NCBI GenBank assembly: GCA_017303755.1
Contig: JAFLBS010000001.1
Coordinates: 1,168,330 to 1,232,329, forward strand
DNA from: Flavobacteriales bacterium
GTDB lineage: Bacteria > Bacteroidota > Bacteroidia > Flavobacteriales > Flavobacteriaceae
Reading direction: 5' to 3'
Length of the DNA: 64,000 nucleotides
Shown here: positions 16,688 to 26,867 of the stretch, in pieces
How positions within the stretch are numbered: the first letter of the stretch is position 1
How the letters are laid out: each line of letters begins with the position of its first letter
The notes under the pieces: generated by a model
What the model saw: the letters and a program-made list of their open reading frames with translations, nothing else
What the model was told of the DNA's origin: nothing
Databases searched by the model: none
Made by a program: the position numbers and the translations under genes

Positions 16688-17404
16688 TTAGTCAACTATT
16701 AAATACTCTTTATATTTTTTGGTAGGTATGTATTTTCCTTTATTAACGATGACATAGTTTTCTTTTTTAAAAAGGACATCACTGTCAATGTCTTCAGTTT
16801 TAAAATTGGAAAACACTATCTCAAGTCGTGGATAATCATAATGGGGTTTCCCTTTTACAATTTTGGTTTTGTGTTTAGTTAAAAAATAGAGCTCTTGTTT
16901 GAGCATTCGACTGGTTTTCTTATCAATGTAAATGACCACTTTGCTGTACGGAATCATTGTAACCTTATCCGTTTTTAGCTCACATTTATATTGATTATTA
17001 ACTTCAGTTATTTTGTAACTCACAAAATAGTTTAGGTATTTTTTTATATCAAAATTTGGAGTTAAATTCTCTTGATTTTTCTCCGTTGAAATTTGAATTC
17101 TCTTAGTGTTATTATCAATTTTTAAATTAAGATCTTTCAAAATAACAAATTCTGTAGTAGCTATTTTGCTGTAGGCTAAATGGTCTTTTTTTACAGTAAT
17201 TCCGGTATAACTTTCCTTAACCTCATTTGAAGTTTGATTCACGTACAATTTATAATCGGATTCGAAATAGTACGATTTCAAACCCTCAAAAACCTGTTGC
17301 GATTTTTTTAATAAATTAATTATCTTAGACTTATCAGTTTCTTGGCCGAAAGTTGGTATTGTCAACAAGAAAAACATCATAAAGGAGAAAGACTTCATAT
17401 ACAA
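16688..17404 (-). CDS. Secreted protein of unknown function, LolA-like pattern
   Basis: This 238-residue protein has an N-terminal signal peptide ending PTFGQ (about residue 21; a start at Met3 is also possible). The body alternates strands in the style of LolA/LppX-like outer-membrane lipoprotein-sorting folds (SYYFESDYKLYV, KITEVNNQYKCEL, SRMLKQELYFLT), but there is no diagnostic motif. It sits 11 bases upstream of the RHS toxin gene and abuts the 190-residue gene, so it belongs to the same operon. It probably acts in the periplasm during export or assembly of the RHS proteins; that role is inferred from context only. Confidence 0.6.
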   Translation of the reverse strand: MYMKSFSFMMFFLLTIPTFGQETDKSKIINLLKKSQQVFEGLKSYYFESDYKLYVNQTSNEVKESYTGITVKKDHLAYSKIATTEFVILKDLNLKIDNNTKRIQISTEKNQENLTPNFDIKKYLNYFVSYKITEVNNQYKCELKTDKVTMIPYSKVVIYIDKKTSRMLKQELYFLTKHKTKIVKGKPHYDYPRLEIVFSNFKTEDIDSDVLFKKENYVIVNKGKYIPTKKYKEYLIVD

Positions 17405-17977
17405 TTATTGTTTTACGTTGCTCGAACGGGTTTCTTGAATGGTAAAAACTCCTTTTTCTGTTTCTTTTTTCACACGAATTAATCCACCTTCTTGGTCGTA
17501 CTCATAAAAAGTAGCATAATTATTTTCATCCAATTCGGCCATTAACTTTAAGGTTTCTTGATCGTAAACAAAGCTTTTCATGTTTCCACTTACAGGAAAC
17601 ATACGGATATCATCAAAAAAAACTTGCTTGTTATTACTTAAGTTTTCAAGTTCAATAGAAATGTATTTATGGTGAGATTGAACCATGATTATACCTTCAA
17701 TTTTTTGCCATTGATCAATAATTTTACCACTTGGGCTGAAGTGATATTGATCTACCAATACTCCAGTATCATTATACAAATAGACCGAAATTCTAGACTC
17801 ATTGTATGAGATTTGTTGACTTGAAACGGCTTCCTTAACCCAACCATTAATTAAATATTGCCCCACTTCGGGCATCAGAGATGAGTTGGTATAATCATCA
17901 GGATTACTCAAATTTTGATTTTGAGCAACCATACACTGACTGATGAGTATGGTAAGTAGTAGTGCTATTTTTTTCAT
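17405..17977 (-). CDS. Secreted galactose-binding-like/YD-repeat fragment protein
   Basis: This 190-residue protein has a signal peptide ending CMVAQ. Residues of about 30-130 look like a galactose-binding-type beta domain ending in FFDDIRMFP. Residues of about 130-180 (MKSFVYDQETLKLMAELDE, TFYEYDQEGGLIRVKKE) match the module that in many Bacteroidota sits at the C-terminus of very large RHS-type proteins. Here it is a separate gene six bases downstream of the 2,035-residue protein. It therefore looks like a detached C-terminal domain that gained, or kept, its own signal peptide. It probably associates with its large neighbour outside the cytoplasm. Confidence 0.75.
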   Translation of the reverse strand: MKKIALLLTILISQCMVAQNQNLSNPDDYTNSSLMPEVGQYLINGWVKEAVSSQQISYNESRISVYLYNDTGVLVDQYHFSPSGKIIDQWQKIEGIIMVQSHHKYISIELENLSNNKQVFFDDIRMFPVSGNMKSFVYDQETLKLMAELDENNYATFYEYDQEGGLIRVKKETEKGVFTIQETRSSNVKQ

Positions 17978-17983
17978 AACAAT

Positions 17984-20900
17984 TTAATTTTGATTACATG
18001 TTGGAGTAATATGAATAGAGTCTATTGATACAACATTATGTGGATAACCATACTGATCATTTTGCTGGCTTACATCGAGGGTTAAAGTAACGACGTGAAA
18101 AAAGCCTTGGTTATAATTTATTTTGAATTTGTAATAGTAAGTTCCAGTTTGGTATAATGTACTTGTAGAATAGCATAGATGAAAAACACTATCGTTAGAG
18201 TTTGAATCAATAATTGGATTTATTGGATTTAGATTTAAAACATCTTGTCCCAAAGCAAATTCACTAAAGGAATTTATCTGAACGACAGTGTTGTCTGGGA
18301 ATGTGTCAATTTGTTCTGTTACAATTAAATCAAGAGTAAACGCCCCTTGTTGATTGTAACATACACTTATTTGACCCTGACTGCCAATGTTTTGAACAAT
18401 ATTTGGACATTTTATAGCAGTGATACAATCCACCAGCAACGGATTTTTCAAAGGAGTAAAAAGCGGCCGAATCAATTTTGTCTTTGTATTAGGATTCAAC
18501 TGAATACTTTTTCTTCCTGTATGACTAGTGGTTTGTGTTATTTTCTTATCATCATGATCTGTTTCAAAGTCAAAGTGCTTAACTCCCATGTTGGGAATTC
18601 CATAATCTTCAAAGCCATCAAATCCCATTTGTGTATATTTAGAATTACTTGCAACGGCTACGGGTAATGTATTTTGATACCCGTATTGTGCACTACTAAA
18701 TCGGTTTAAAGCATCTCTATTTTCAAGTTCATTTCCATACGGACTGTATTGAGTGACTTCACTTGCAAAAGTCCAACCATTAATTTCTTTAGTCCATCTT
18801 TCTCTTTGAGTATCAAATTGATAAAATGAGCTATAGTTTGTGAAGAATCCGTTATGTCTGGTATTACTGTTTGAGACACCTTGAACACCCGATTTTCGGG
18901 ATGTCAAAAACGCGTAAGATTTAACAGGTCTCCAATTCCCTTTGTAGTTTTTGGTGTAAGGATTAAATTCTAGTTTTGTTGGGAAAGTGATGTCTTGTTG
19001 ATTTGTGAAATTATTGTCGTTTGGATATAACGGCAGACCATTTTCATCTTGAGGTGCCCAAAAATCAGTATACTCAATGGCACTAGCATTAATTATTTTT
19101 GGATTTTCACCCGTACCAGTATACTCATTTATCCTGAGTTGACCTTGAACTAAATCCAGCGGATTCCTCATTAAAGTCAAGCTGGACATTCCAGCCATTT
19201 GATGATTTCGGTATCCAGAACGTATGATTCTGAAAGTGTAATTTACGTCAGCAGTACCACATTCGTCAATATAATTACCATTTCGATCAATTAATAAGAC
19301 ACCCACACCATTAGCATCCTCATCTTGCTTAAATCCAAAAACCCAGACATTTTGCCAAGTATCATCTACCGGATCATGAATCCATAATTCATCTCCAAGA
19401 GTAAAAACACTCGAAGCATCAGCAACACCTTGTATCTTAAAAAAGGGATTAGGGTTAAGTTGATTACCACCAGTAGGATGGTTAAGTGTTCCTACTATAT
19501 CAATGTTTTTACTGCCCATATCCATTCCTTGATAAAACCAATAGGCAGGATGGTTAAGGGTATAGTAGGAGTCATCGTATTCATTAAATGTTTGGGTAAC
19601 CAAAACTTGACCTGTTTGAGCATCCCAAGCTAGGTTTTTAGTAGAAACTTTGGAACCCAAATCATAAGCTATTTTTTCTTTTAAAATCCCTGTTTTGTTG
19701 ACGACTTTTGTAGTTGCCGCAGTACGCAAGATTTGAGTAGTAGACTCATTGTCTCTAAACACTGTTGGTATAGGAACTATACCAGGTAAAGGAAGTACAA
19801 TCAAGAGATCAAGGTTTGCATTGCCTCCAGAAGTATTAGAGTAGTTATAATTCATTCGGAAATCATTAACTACATCATAATCAACTCCAATTGTCTTTTT
19901 TGAAATTTTACCCTTTTTATCAACCACATAAACCTCGTTATCCAATGATGATGCATCGGCTTCGTTTACTGATGGTGTAGCTGGGTCATCTTCTTTTACA
20001 CTGTAAATGTTTTCAACATAGGATATTAAGTTGTCATTATTGTCAAAAACCTCTTGTTTTTTTACCTTTCCATTCATGTCATTAGTTTCAATATAAAAAC
20101 CTTGAGAGAGAGTCAATTCATTTTTGATGCCAATTCCCAATCCAAACATTCCTAAAAATATATTAGGAATAGCTGCCTCATCGTTACTAAAATATGATTT
20201 TGTCTTGTTGTCGATTAAATCTGTAAAATCGGTTTTAGTCGGAAAATCATAGCTAGTGTAATGGTGTGTAACTACTTTTCCTGAACGAGTTTTCCTAACT
20301 TCTTGTTGAATCAAAGGGTCATTAATATGATCATCATCTGCAGCAGTTATGTTTTTTACGGTTACTTTACTGTAAGTAACAGTTGGATTTGGAAAAAACG
20401 AAGCTCCAAAGGGTTTTTCTTCGTATTTTTGACCTGAAAGTCTATCGGCTTCATGATAAAAAGGAACAACAAATGGGTTTTCTTTAGACATATTGGGTTC
20501 GTAAGTAGCAACTCCACTTGATCCAATTTCTCCTTTGTAATCATATTCTTGACCGTACTTCTTTTCATAGCGCTGATCATCACTTGTAATGTTTCCCACC
20601 ATCATTTTTTCCCATGCATCATACATCACAATAGATTTTACCCTTGAGCCACCACCTAATTTATAACCAGTTGGTTCATTGAGTCGTATCCAAGACTGTT
20701 CAGGTTTAAATTCTTTTGCACAACCATGGGTGTTTTTCAATCTGAAATTTACGCCAGTAAAAATATCTAGCATTTGTTGAAGATTATTAACCAGACTTCT
20801 TCCTAAACCAACAATATCAGGAAAACCATCTTGAGGCTCACCCAAATCATATACCTGTCTGTACAAATTATTTCTTCCAAAAAACCAACCAGCAACAGAT

Positions 20901-23900
20901 ATCGGGTTAGTCAACTCTGAGGAACTATTTTCACCTTCTCTTTGCACTTCTCTCATGGGTATATAGAGGTACTTCTCGCCACTATTACTACCATTACCAA
21001 TTTCAGCTTGACCATCCATTTCAAAGTAACCCGTTACATGATCGTATTTATTGGGTGTCATGTTGAGTAGAAAATCATAATAAATGGGTTGACCTGCCAA
21101 TCCTTCGGTACATCTTCTTAATATTTCAGTTTCTTTTTGAGTTTCGGTAGCGTTAGAAGGGAAAGAGAAAGAGGAAGTTAAGACTTTAACAACAGCATGA
21201 GTAGCATCGTAACCACTTCCATATAAATGATTTTGTGGGGTATTAAAATCACCATATTGATCTTTGTCTGTTACTCCAACCAATTTGTACATCATCATGG
21301 CTTTTTTGTTTTGAACAAACTGATAATCGTCGCTTTCCATTTTTAAAGAAATTTTTCCGCCCGATGGTAGTTTAATTTCTTTCAAAGTCCAAGCTGTTGC
21401 TCTTTTGTCTTGCTCTTCGCGACTGCTCTGGTCTACAAACGGAAAGTCTTGAGGGCTTAGTCCATCATAATTACTGCACGTGTTTTCTTTGAAATTACCC
21501 CATATATCATAACTTTTGGGGTTGTATGTGGCGTAATTGTTTTCAGCATTGTAAGTAAAAGTATAAGGGGTGTATTTACCCATGTTTGAATCTTGATATG
21601 TAAAGTAGACTTTAGTAAGGGTTAACTTACCTTTATTAGTATTATCAGAGCCTGCTTGAGGAATTCCACTATTGTTATCAACATTGCCACATAATGAATA
21701 ATCGTATTCAAAATGTGCTGTTTTTATTGGTTTGTCAGTTGCAGTGGGAAAATTGGCTGTGTTTCCAATTTTTTTCGCATACAAACGAATTGATTTTAAT
21801 CGGTAGGATTTGTTTGGTGTAGATGTTGATAACCCACCATTTTCTCCGTTTGCGCCATATCCATCTCTTCTTTCCTCTAAGTCAAATAAAGCAACATGAG
21901 TTTTTGTTTCAATTCTTTTAATGTACTTGACTTCCTTTACACCGTGTAAGTAACTGGCTTTTTGATCTCTACTGTCTGTTTTAAATCCTTCATTGTAAGA
22001 AGCTTCATTGGCTTTATAGGGTACTCTCCAGTTGTAATTGTTACTGTATCCTATTTCTCCTGGTTTTGTGTATTCAAACTTAGTATAGCTTCCCAAATCG
22101 TCATCGGTAGGACCATTGTGAGTTAAATCTTGATAATCAGAAGATAAAACAGAAGAAATTAAATAGGTATGTGCATAAGGACCGGTTTTGATTTTGTTAA
22201 AATAATGATCAATACCAGACCTATTGTCCCTAGTATTTTCACCAGGGTTGTAAGTAACTGTTCTTCTTTCACAATTTATATTGGGACTTTCAGTTGAAAA
22301 GGTAACCTCATTTTTTTCAGTGTTATATACGGTTTCCCCAAATATATGGCGTGTTCCATTTGTGTCGGTTATTAAGTAAGCTGCTGTATGATGGTTTTTG
22401 GCGTTGTCATTTATTTTGATGAATGTGTCATTCATCGAATATTCTATAGCTTGGGATTTTGTAATTTTTTGAATTTCAGAATTTCTTAATTCTCTATTAT
22501 TTCGTTTTAAGTTAGAAGTTGTAAACGGACTTAAAGCGGTAAAATCAGTGTTGTAAGTACTAGTTTGTGATTTTTTGAAGAAAGTATTCATTGCATTAGT
22601 TCCGGAAATTTTTAAAGCAATGGGTTTTTCGGCGCCTAAATTATTTTTTAAGATTCCGAATTCTTCATCAACTGTACTTTCTCCAACATTTTTAAAATAA
22701 ACTCTTTCATAATCAATGGTATTTGAATTAGAATCTAAAAAATAAGGAGTAGCTGTTGTATTCCATAAAGACGTAAAATTTTTGGTCGACGTATGTTTAA
22801 TACTTGCTCCATAGTGCGCACCCCAGCCCAATTCAATTTCTGCAGATACACTTGTGCTCACAGATTGGTCTATGGCTATTGGATCATAAACAAAACCTGT
22901 TTGACCTCTAAAAGGTCTAATCATTCCATTAACCGATTGACTTTGTATGGATAAAATGTCATAGGTATAATTGGTAACTGGAAGAACATTTGTGTTTTGA
23001 GAGACAACACTACTTTCGTTCTCTCTATTAAAATCTAAAACATCCATCCCAGAAGCAAAGTGAGTATTTTCATAGCCGTATGCTTTTTCAGTTTTTACTT
23101 TGTCTTTTATTTCTTGTGCTGAAGCTGAAGCTGAGATGCTTCCTTCACCCTGTATTCCTTGAACACTGCCTCCCAAAGAAAAAGAAAACATTATTTGTTC
23201 ATTAATCATCTCAACCCTTTTTGTTGGAGTAAAAGTTGTATTCGCAAAAGAGATACTTCCGCCTGAGCCCCATGAAGCGCTTTGCGTCTCATTATTTGTG
23301 TTTTCTTTGCGCTTATCACCTAATGAATTAGTATGATTTAGACTAGATGATAAATTAAAATTTTGCAAACCTTGTCTACTATTGTAAGTTATACCTCCTG
23401 TAAACTTACCACTAAATTGATTCCCAAATTGATCCACTTTTGATTTATTGGTTGATAAAGATACAGTTGGAGTTATTGAGGCGCCGAGATCATCAGAAGA
23501 AGATAATGCAAGGCCAATAGAGACGTTTTTTCCTAGGTTTAAACCTGCACTAATAGAGGGATTAGCTGATAACCCTGTGTAGTTGTTGTGTTTAATCTCA
23601 ATACCTCCTCCAACACTAAGACTTGTGTTAGCACCACTTGCTGTATTATCTCCAGTACCGAAGGCTTGTAAGTTAATGTAAGGGAAAACAGATACAGTAA
23701 CATTTTTTTTCATATTGTTTTCTGTAACCATCTCATCTCCTTTAAAATCATCTGGAATACCTCTGATATTTCTGTTGATTTGTCCAATGTTTAAATTCCA
23801 GCCTAAACCCACCCATGATGCTTCCTGATCCATAGTAACTCCCGAGTCATACGATAAATTTATGGGATATCCACCAACATCCATAATTGGGATATTATAA

Positions 23901-24091
23901 TTGAAATCACCATTTGCCAAATTTACCATATCGGATGTGCCAATAGGTGTGAAAGAGTTAAATTCAGGTTGTGATGGCCCTTCAGTTAATGCATATGCAC
24001 TCATTGGCTGAGTAATTTGTAAAAAAAGCATTATACACAAGTAATAAATAATAAACTTGGTAACTTTACTGGTTCGGATGGTTTTAAACAT
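17984..24091 (-). CDS. Very large secreted RHS-type partner protein
   Basis: This 2,035-residue protein has an N-terminal export signal with a long charged lead (hydrophobic stretch at about 13-33, FIIYYLCIMLFLQITQPMSA). The opening region (VNLANGDFNYNIPIMDVGG, NLSYDSGVTMDQEASWVGLG) is typical of large Bacteroidota proteins related to SpvB/TcB-like and RHS shells. The middle is a long beta-rich region, and the end has a TSHTGRKSI patch like carbohydrate-binding modules. There is no toxin tip, no T9SS sorting domain and no DPRVGRF core. It starts three bases after the lipoprotein gene. It is probably a structural or delivery partner of the RHS toxin, and the adjacent 190-residue protein seems to be its missing C-terminus. 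Confidence 0.8.
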   Translation of the reverse strand: MFKTIRTSKVTKFIIYYLCIMLFLQITQPMSAYALTEGPSQPEFNSFTPIGTSDMVNLANGDFNYNIPIMDVGGYPINLSYDSGVTMDQEASWVGLGWNLNIGQINRNIRGIPDDFKGDEMVTENNMKKNVTVSVFPYINLQAFGTGDNTASGANTSLSVGGGIEIKHNNYTGLSANPSISAGLNLGKNVSIGLALSSSDDLGASITPTVSLSTNKSKVDQFGNQFSGKFTGGITYNSRQGLQNFNLSSSLNHTNSLGDKRKENTNNETQSASWGSGGSISFANTTFTPTKRVEMINEQIMFSFSLGGSVQGIQGEGSISASASAQEIKDKVKTEKAYGYENTHFASGMDVLDFNRENESSVVSQNTNVLPVTNYTYDILSIQSQSVNGMIRPFRGQTGFVYDPIAIDQSVSTSVSAEIELGWGAHYGASIKHTSTKNFTSLWNTTATPYFLDSNSNTIDYERVYFKNVGESTVDEEFGILKNNLGAEKPIALKISGTNAMNTFFKKSQTSTYNTDFTALSPFTTSNLKRNNRELRNSEIQKITKSQAIEYSMNDTFIKINDNAKNHHTAAYLITDTNGTRHIFGETVYNTEKNEVTFSTESPNINCERRTVTYNPGENTRDNRSGIDHYFNKIKTGPYAHTYLISSVLSSDYQDLTHNGPTDDDLGSYTKFEYTKPGEIGYSNNYNWRVPYKANEASYNEGFKTDSRDQKASYLHGVKEVKYIKRIETKTHVALFDLEERRDGYGANGENGGLSTSTPNKSYRLKSIRLYAKKIGNTANFPTATDKPIKTAHFEYDYSLCGNVDNNSGIPQAGSDNTNKGKLTLTKVYFTYQDSNMGKYTPYTFTYNAENNYATYNPKSYDIWGNFKENTCSNYDGLSPQDFPFVDQSSREEQDKRATAWTLKEIKLPSGGKISLKMESDDYQFVQNKKAMMMYKLVGVTDKDQYGDFNTPQNHLYGSGYDATHAVVKVLTSSFSFPSNATETQKETEILRRCTEGLAGQPIYYDFLLNMTPNKYDHVTGYFEMDGQAEIGNGSNSGEKYLYIPMREVQREGENSSSELTNPISVAGWFFGRNNLYRQVYDLGEPQDGFPDIVGLGRSLVNNLQQMLDIFTGVNFRLKNTHGCAKEFKPEQSWIRLNEPTGYKLGGGSRVKSIVMYDAWEKMMVGNITSDDQRYEKKYGQEYDYKGEIGSSGVATYEPNMSKENPFVVPFYHEADRLSGQKYEEKPFGASFFPNPTVTYSKVTVKNITAADDDHINDPLIQQEVRKTRSGKVVTHHYTSYDFPTKTDFTDLIDNKTKSYFSNDEAAIPNIFLGMFGLGIGIKNELTLSQGFYIETNDMNGKVKKQEVFDNNDNLISYVENIYSVKEDDPATPSVNEADASSLDNEVYVVDKKGKISKKTIGVDYDVVNDFRMNYNYSNTSGGNANLDLLIVLPLPGIVPIPTVFRDNESTTQILRTAATTKVVNKTGILKEKIAYDLGSKVSTKNLAWDAQTGQVLVTQTFNEYDDSYYTLNHPAYWFYQGMDMGSKNIDIVGTLNHPTGGNQLNPNPFFKIQGVADASSVFTLGDELWIHDPVDDTWQNVWVFGFKQDEDANGVGVLLIDRNGNYIDECGTADVNYTFRIIRSGYRNHQMAGMSSLTLMRNPLDLVQGQLRINEYTGTGENPKIINASAIEYTDFWAPQDENGLPLYPNDNNFTNQQDITFPTKLEFNPYTKNYKGNWRPVKSYAFLTSRKSGVQGVSNSNTRHNGFFTNYSSFYQFDTQRERWTKEINGWTFASEVTQYSPYGNELENRDALNRFSSAQYGYQNTLPVAVASNSKYTQMGFDGFEDYGIPNMGVKHFDFETDHDDKKITQTTSHTGRKSIQLNPNTKTKLIRPLFTPLKNPLLVDCITAIKCPNIVQNIGSQGQISVCYNQQGAFTLDLIVTEQIDTFPDNTVVQINSFSEFALGQDVLNLNPINPIIDSNSNDSVFHLCYSTSTLYQTGTYYYKFKINYNQGFFHVVTLTLDVSQQNDQYGYPHNVVSIDSIHITPTCNQN

Positions 24092-24094
24092 AAC

Positions 24095-24691
24095 TTATAG
24101 GTTTAATATTGGATCTTTAAATCTAAATTTCAATATGCCCTTTTTAAATAAATTGTCGCGATACACCAATTGTATCTTTTCATTAGGATCAATATTTGAG
24201 AAAAAGAGCATTACTTTATTAAATGGAGCTACTTTGAAGTTTCTTTCAAATAACGCTCCAGAGCACTTAACCGTATCTTTTTTTGAAGTTACAGCAACAA
24301 AATCATTTTGAATAGTAAACGACATATACTTTACTGAACTCTCATAATCCAATTGTGTGAATTTTTCACTCAACAAATCTTCTTCATTATCTTCTTGAAA
24401 AGTAAATTCGATTACTCTTTCTTTTTTATTTTCTTGATAGATAGAATCAACTTTAATCAAATCGGTATTTCCTTGGTCTTTTAAAAGATAGTACTGAATA
24501 GGTACTTCAGTTGCTGTAAAACTTATATTATCAACATGTTGAGTATGCATTCGCGATTTCCATCCCGTGTTTTCTAAATTATAGTATCTGAATCGTATTT
24601 CAGAATCATCTTTGAACCCTTCTTTTTCCTTACCACAAGAAAAAAGCAGACACACAAAAACTGAAAATAAAAACTTATTCAAATCCTTCAT
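24095..24691 (-). CDS. Lipoprotein of unknown function in the RHS operon
   Basis: This 198-residue protein has a signal peptide ending in the lipobox LLFSC (Cys at about residue 19). No known domain is recognised, and the body is acidic then beta-rich. It overlaps the OmpH-like gene by 17 bases and is followed three bases later by the 2,035-residue gene, so the three are translated together. It could be an outer-membrane anchor or assembly factor for the large secreted proteins; this is inferred from context. Confidence 0.65.
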   Translation of the reverse strand: MKDLNKFLFSVFVCLLFSCGKEKEGFKDDSEIRFRYYNLENTGWKSRMHTQHVDNISFTATEVPIQYYLLKDQGNTDLIKVDSIYQENKKERVIEFTFQEDNEEDLLSEKFTQLDYESSVKYMSFTIQNDFVAVTSKKDTVKCSGALFERNFKVAPFNKVMLFFSNIDPNEKIQLVYRDNLFKKGILKFRFKDPILNL

Positions 24692-25172
24692 ATTTCTTGT
24701 TAATGTATTCTAATAATTCATCGGTTGTGTCAAGTTCAGGCTTTCCATAAAAAACCCCGTTTACTTGTGATCCTACAACTAAATCATAATTATTTTTTAC
24801 GGAGAAATCTTTAACATATTCATTAATTCGCTTCCAAATATTTTCTGAGTTAGTATTGGTGAAATTATTTTGAAACTCATTTATTTGTCTGCGTTGTTCA
24901 ATTATTTTTAGGGTTAGCTCCTTTTGTATTTCAGTATTGTTTGAACTCTTTAATATAAATGAAAGAGAGTCTAAATTTCTGTTCATTAGCGCAACCTGTT
25001 TTTCGCCAACTTTTACCAAATCTTTAGTCATTTTAAACTCGTTAAAGAGTTTAGAATTGTCAACAAAAACCAACTTACTATGTTGATTATATATAATGTA
25101 GAAGATTGATACAAGAATAAGGATAATGACTGCTGTAATTATTGTGTATGGTTTGTTGATTTTCAGTGTCAT
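24675..25172 (-). CDS. Skp/OmpH-like periplasmic chaperone
   Basis: This 165-residue protein has an N-terminal membrane segment or uncleaved signal (about residues 9-29, TIITAVIILILVSIFYIIY). A VFVDNSKLFNEFKM start, a long helical coiled-coil middle (about 50-110) and the OmpH-type end (NYDLVVGSQVNGVFYG, DTTDELLEYINKKY) follow. Skp/OmpH chaperones hold unfolded outer-membrane or secreted proteins in the periplasm. This one is the first gene of the operon that makes two giant secreted RHS proteins, which suggests a dedicated chaperone. Family call is firm; the client proteins are inferred. Confidence 0.82.
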   Translation of the reverse strand: MTLKINKPYTIITAVIILILVSIFYIIYNQHSKLVFVDNSKLFNEFKMTKDLVKVGEKQVALMNRNLDSLSFILKSSNNTEIQKELTLKIIEQRRQINEFQNNFTNTNSENIWKRINEYVKDFSVKNNYDLVVGSQVNGVFYGKPELDTTDELLEYINKKYEGFE

Positions 25173-25221
25173 AGATTCCTGTTTGTTTAAGTTTGAACAA
25201 CACCATCAAAAGCAGCACATC

Positions 25222-25256
25222 CAAAGTTATGTTTTTTTTTGTAAGAAAAAAATCAA
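25222..25256 (-). promoter_or_regulatory. Candidate promoter of the RHS operon
   Basis: On the minus strand there is TAACTTTG (25222-25229), a full match to TAnnTTTG, preceded by TTG (25254-25256) at 24 bases, one longer than the usual 17-23. Transcription would start near 25,215, about 43 bases before the chaperone gene. Confidence 0.45.
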
Positions 25257-26183
25257 GAGACTTATTTTTTTTGCTTAAAATGAATTAATTTGAAAAACGC
25301 ATTAAACAAATCAAATCAAATAAAAAAATAAATATATTCTCATATTATTTGTTAAAAAACTACTCATAATTTGTTAAAAAAAGCGTTTAATTATTGTTAA
25401 AAAATTAAAGAAAAAGACAAAATCAATAAAATACACTTCCGAACTAAGAAAGAATCTTAATTATAACTATAGTTTAAATAGAAATTTTGACTGTAACCAA
25501 ACACCTACATATAACAACTTGTAGCCCTAGACTTTTGAGAAATTAGTGTCACAGTTTTGTGCTAAAACAAGTACACATCATGATTTACATTAGTAAAATT
25601 TTCTCCAAGACATGCTAGCTAAACATTACATAATTGTGCTGGTGTTTATAATGGATCATTTAAAGTGTTAGAATTAGATTTGAACAGGTTCAATGACTGC
25701 TTTCGGTTAACAATTATATTCACTCCATTGTTTACTTAGCATAATTTAATCTCACCAGTATTTAAATACCAGTCTTATTCAAAGTATTGTAATAAGCGAA
25801 AGCTAGTGGAATTATTTAGTAATTGGTTTATATGGCTTCAGGATAGTAATTTTTAATAGTTTTATACACAAGAGACTTCATTTCAAAGAGAAACGTAAAA
25901 TAGATAATTAGTATAATTTTTTAAATGTTCCAGACAATTTTTAAAATAGTAATAATCAAACGAAGTCTTGTCTACTATAAGGTTGATAATTATCATAAGC
26001 ACTTAATTTTTTTGAGGTATTGAATCATCATTAATTAAAATAACTAATATATAGCCAGAACAAGTGAAATTCTAATGTTTTAGTCATTATAAGTGTTTTT
26101 TTTATTAGTGTAGAGGATTAGTTTTCAAAAGAAGTTTAATTATATTTACAGTTCAATAAAACAAATTTATTATTTTACAATCG
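25257..26183. other. AT-rich gene-free region upstream of the RHS operon
   Basis: About 0.93 kb carries no ORF with coding character on either strand. The only structure I can point to is a 12-base palindrome (25758-25769, GTATTTAAATAC), T/A runs, and presumably the promoters of the flanking divergent genes. It could hold regulatory sites, an unannotated RNA or decayed genes; nothing visible decides between these. Confidence 0.5.
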
Positions 26184-26867
26184 ATGCGTAAAATCACTTC
26201 CATAGGATTACTATTTATAAGTACTTTTTTCTACGGACAAGAGAAAGAAATCGATTTTGATTCGCCCGATTCGCTCTACCGTGAAGACCAATTTTATATT
26301 GGAGCATCTTATAGTAATCTTCAAAATGCACCACAAGGATTTGATCAGGTAAAAATTTCTCCCAATATTGTATTTGGTTTTCTTCGTGATTTTCCAATCA
26401 ACAAGAGTAGAACTTGGGCCATTGCGCCCGGTTTGGGTTATCGCTTGAGCATTATGAATCAAAACTTAGGAATTCCAGAAAATGGAAACTCAGATTCGTA
26501 TGCCATCATAAGCTCTGAATTTGATAAAAACAAATTATCATTGCATTATTTAGAACTTCCTATAGAATTGCGCTGGCGTACATCAACTCCAGAAAGTCAC
26601 CGTTTTTGGCGTATTTACACCGGATTCAAATTGAGTTACCTCATTCACAATCAGTACAAATTTGATGGTTCAGGTGTGAGTGTGAAGCAAACCGGAAATT
26701 CCGATGTAGAAAAATTACAATACGGTGCTTACATTACTTCGGGTTGGAATACTTGGAATGCTTATGTTTATTACGGCTTCAATCCCATTTTCAAAAATGC
26801 TTCTATTGATGGAGAGAAAATTAAAATGAATACATTCAACATTGGCTTGATGTTTTACATTTTATAA
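26184..26867 (+). CDS. Outer-membrane beta-barrel protein, PorT-like
   Basis: This 227-residue protein has a signal peptide ending TFFYGQ. Alternating amphipathic strands with aromatic girdles follow (FYIGASYSNLQ, IAPGLGYRLSI, WRIYTGFKLSYL, WNAYVYYGFNPIF), ending in an aromatic strand (FNIGLMFYIL). This is the pattern of small eight-stranded porin or PorT-family barrels in Bacteroidota. It converges with the membrane protein gene downstream, with a six-base overlap. The substrate or role is unknown. Confidence 0.75.
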   Translation: MRKITSIGLLFISTFFYGQEKEIDFDSPDSLYREDQFYIGASYSNLQNAPQGFDQVKISPNIVFGFLRDFPINKSRTWAIAPGLGYRLSIMNQNLGIPENGNSDSYAIISSEFDKNKLSLHYLELPIELRWRTSTPESHRFWRIYTGFKLSYLIHNQYKFDGSGVSVKQTGNSDVEKLQYGAYITSGWNTWNAYVYYGFNPIFKNASIDGEKIKMNTFNIGLMFYIL

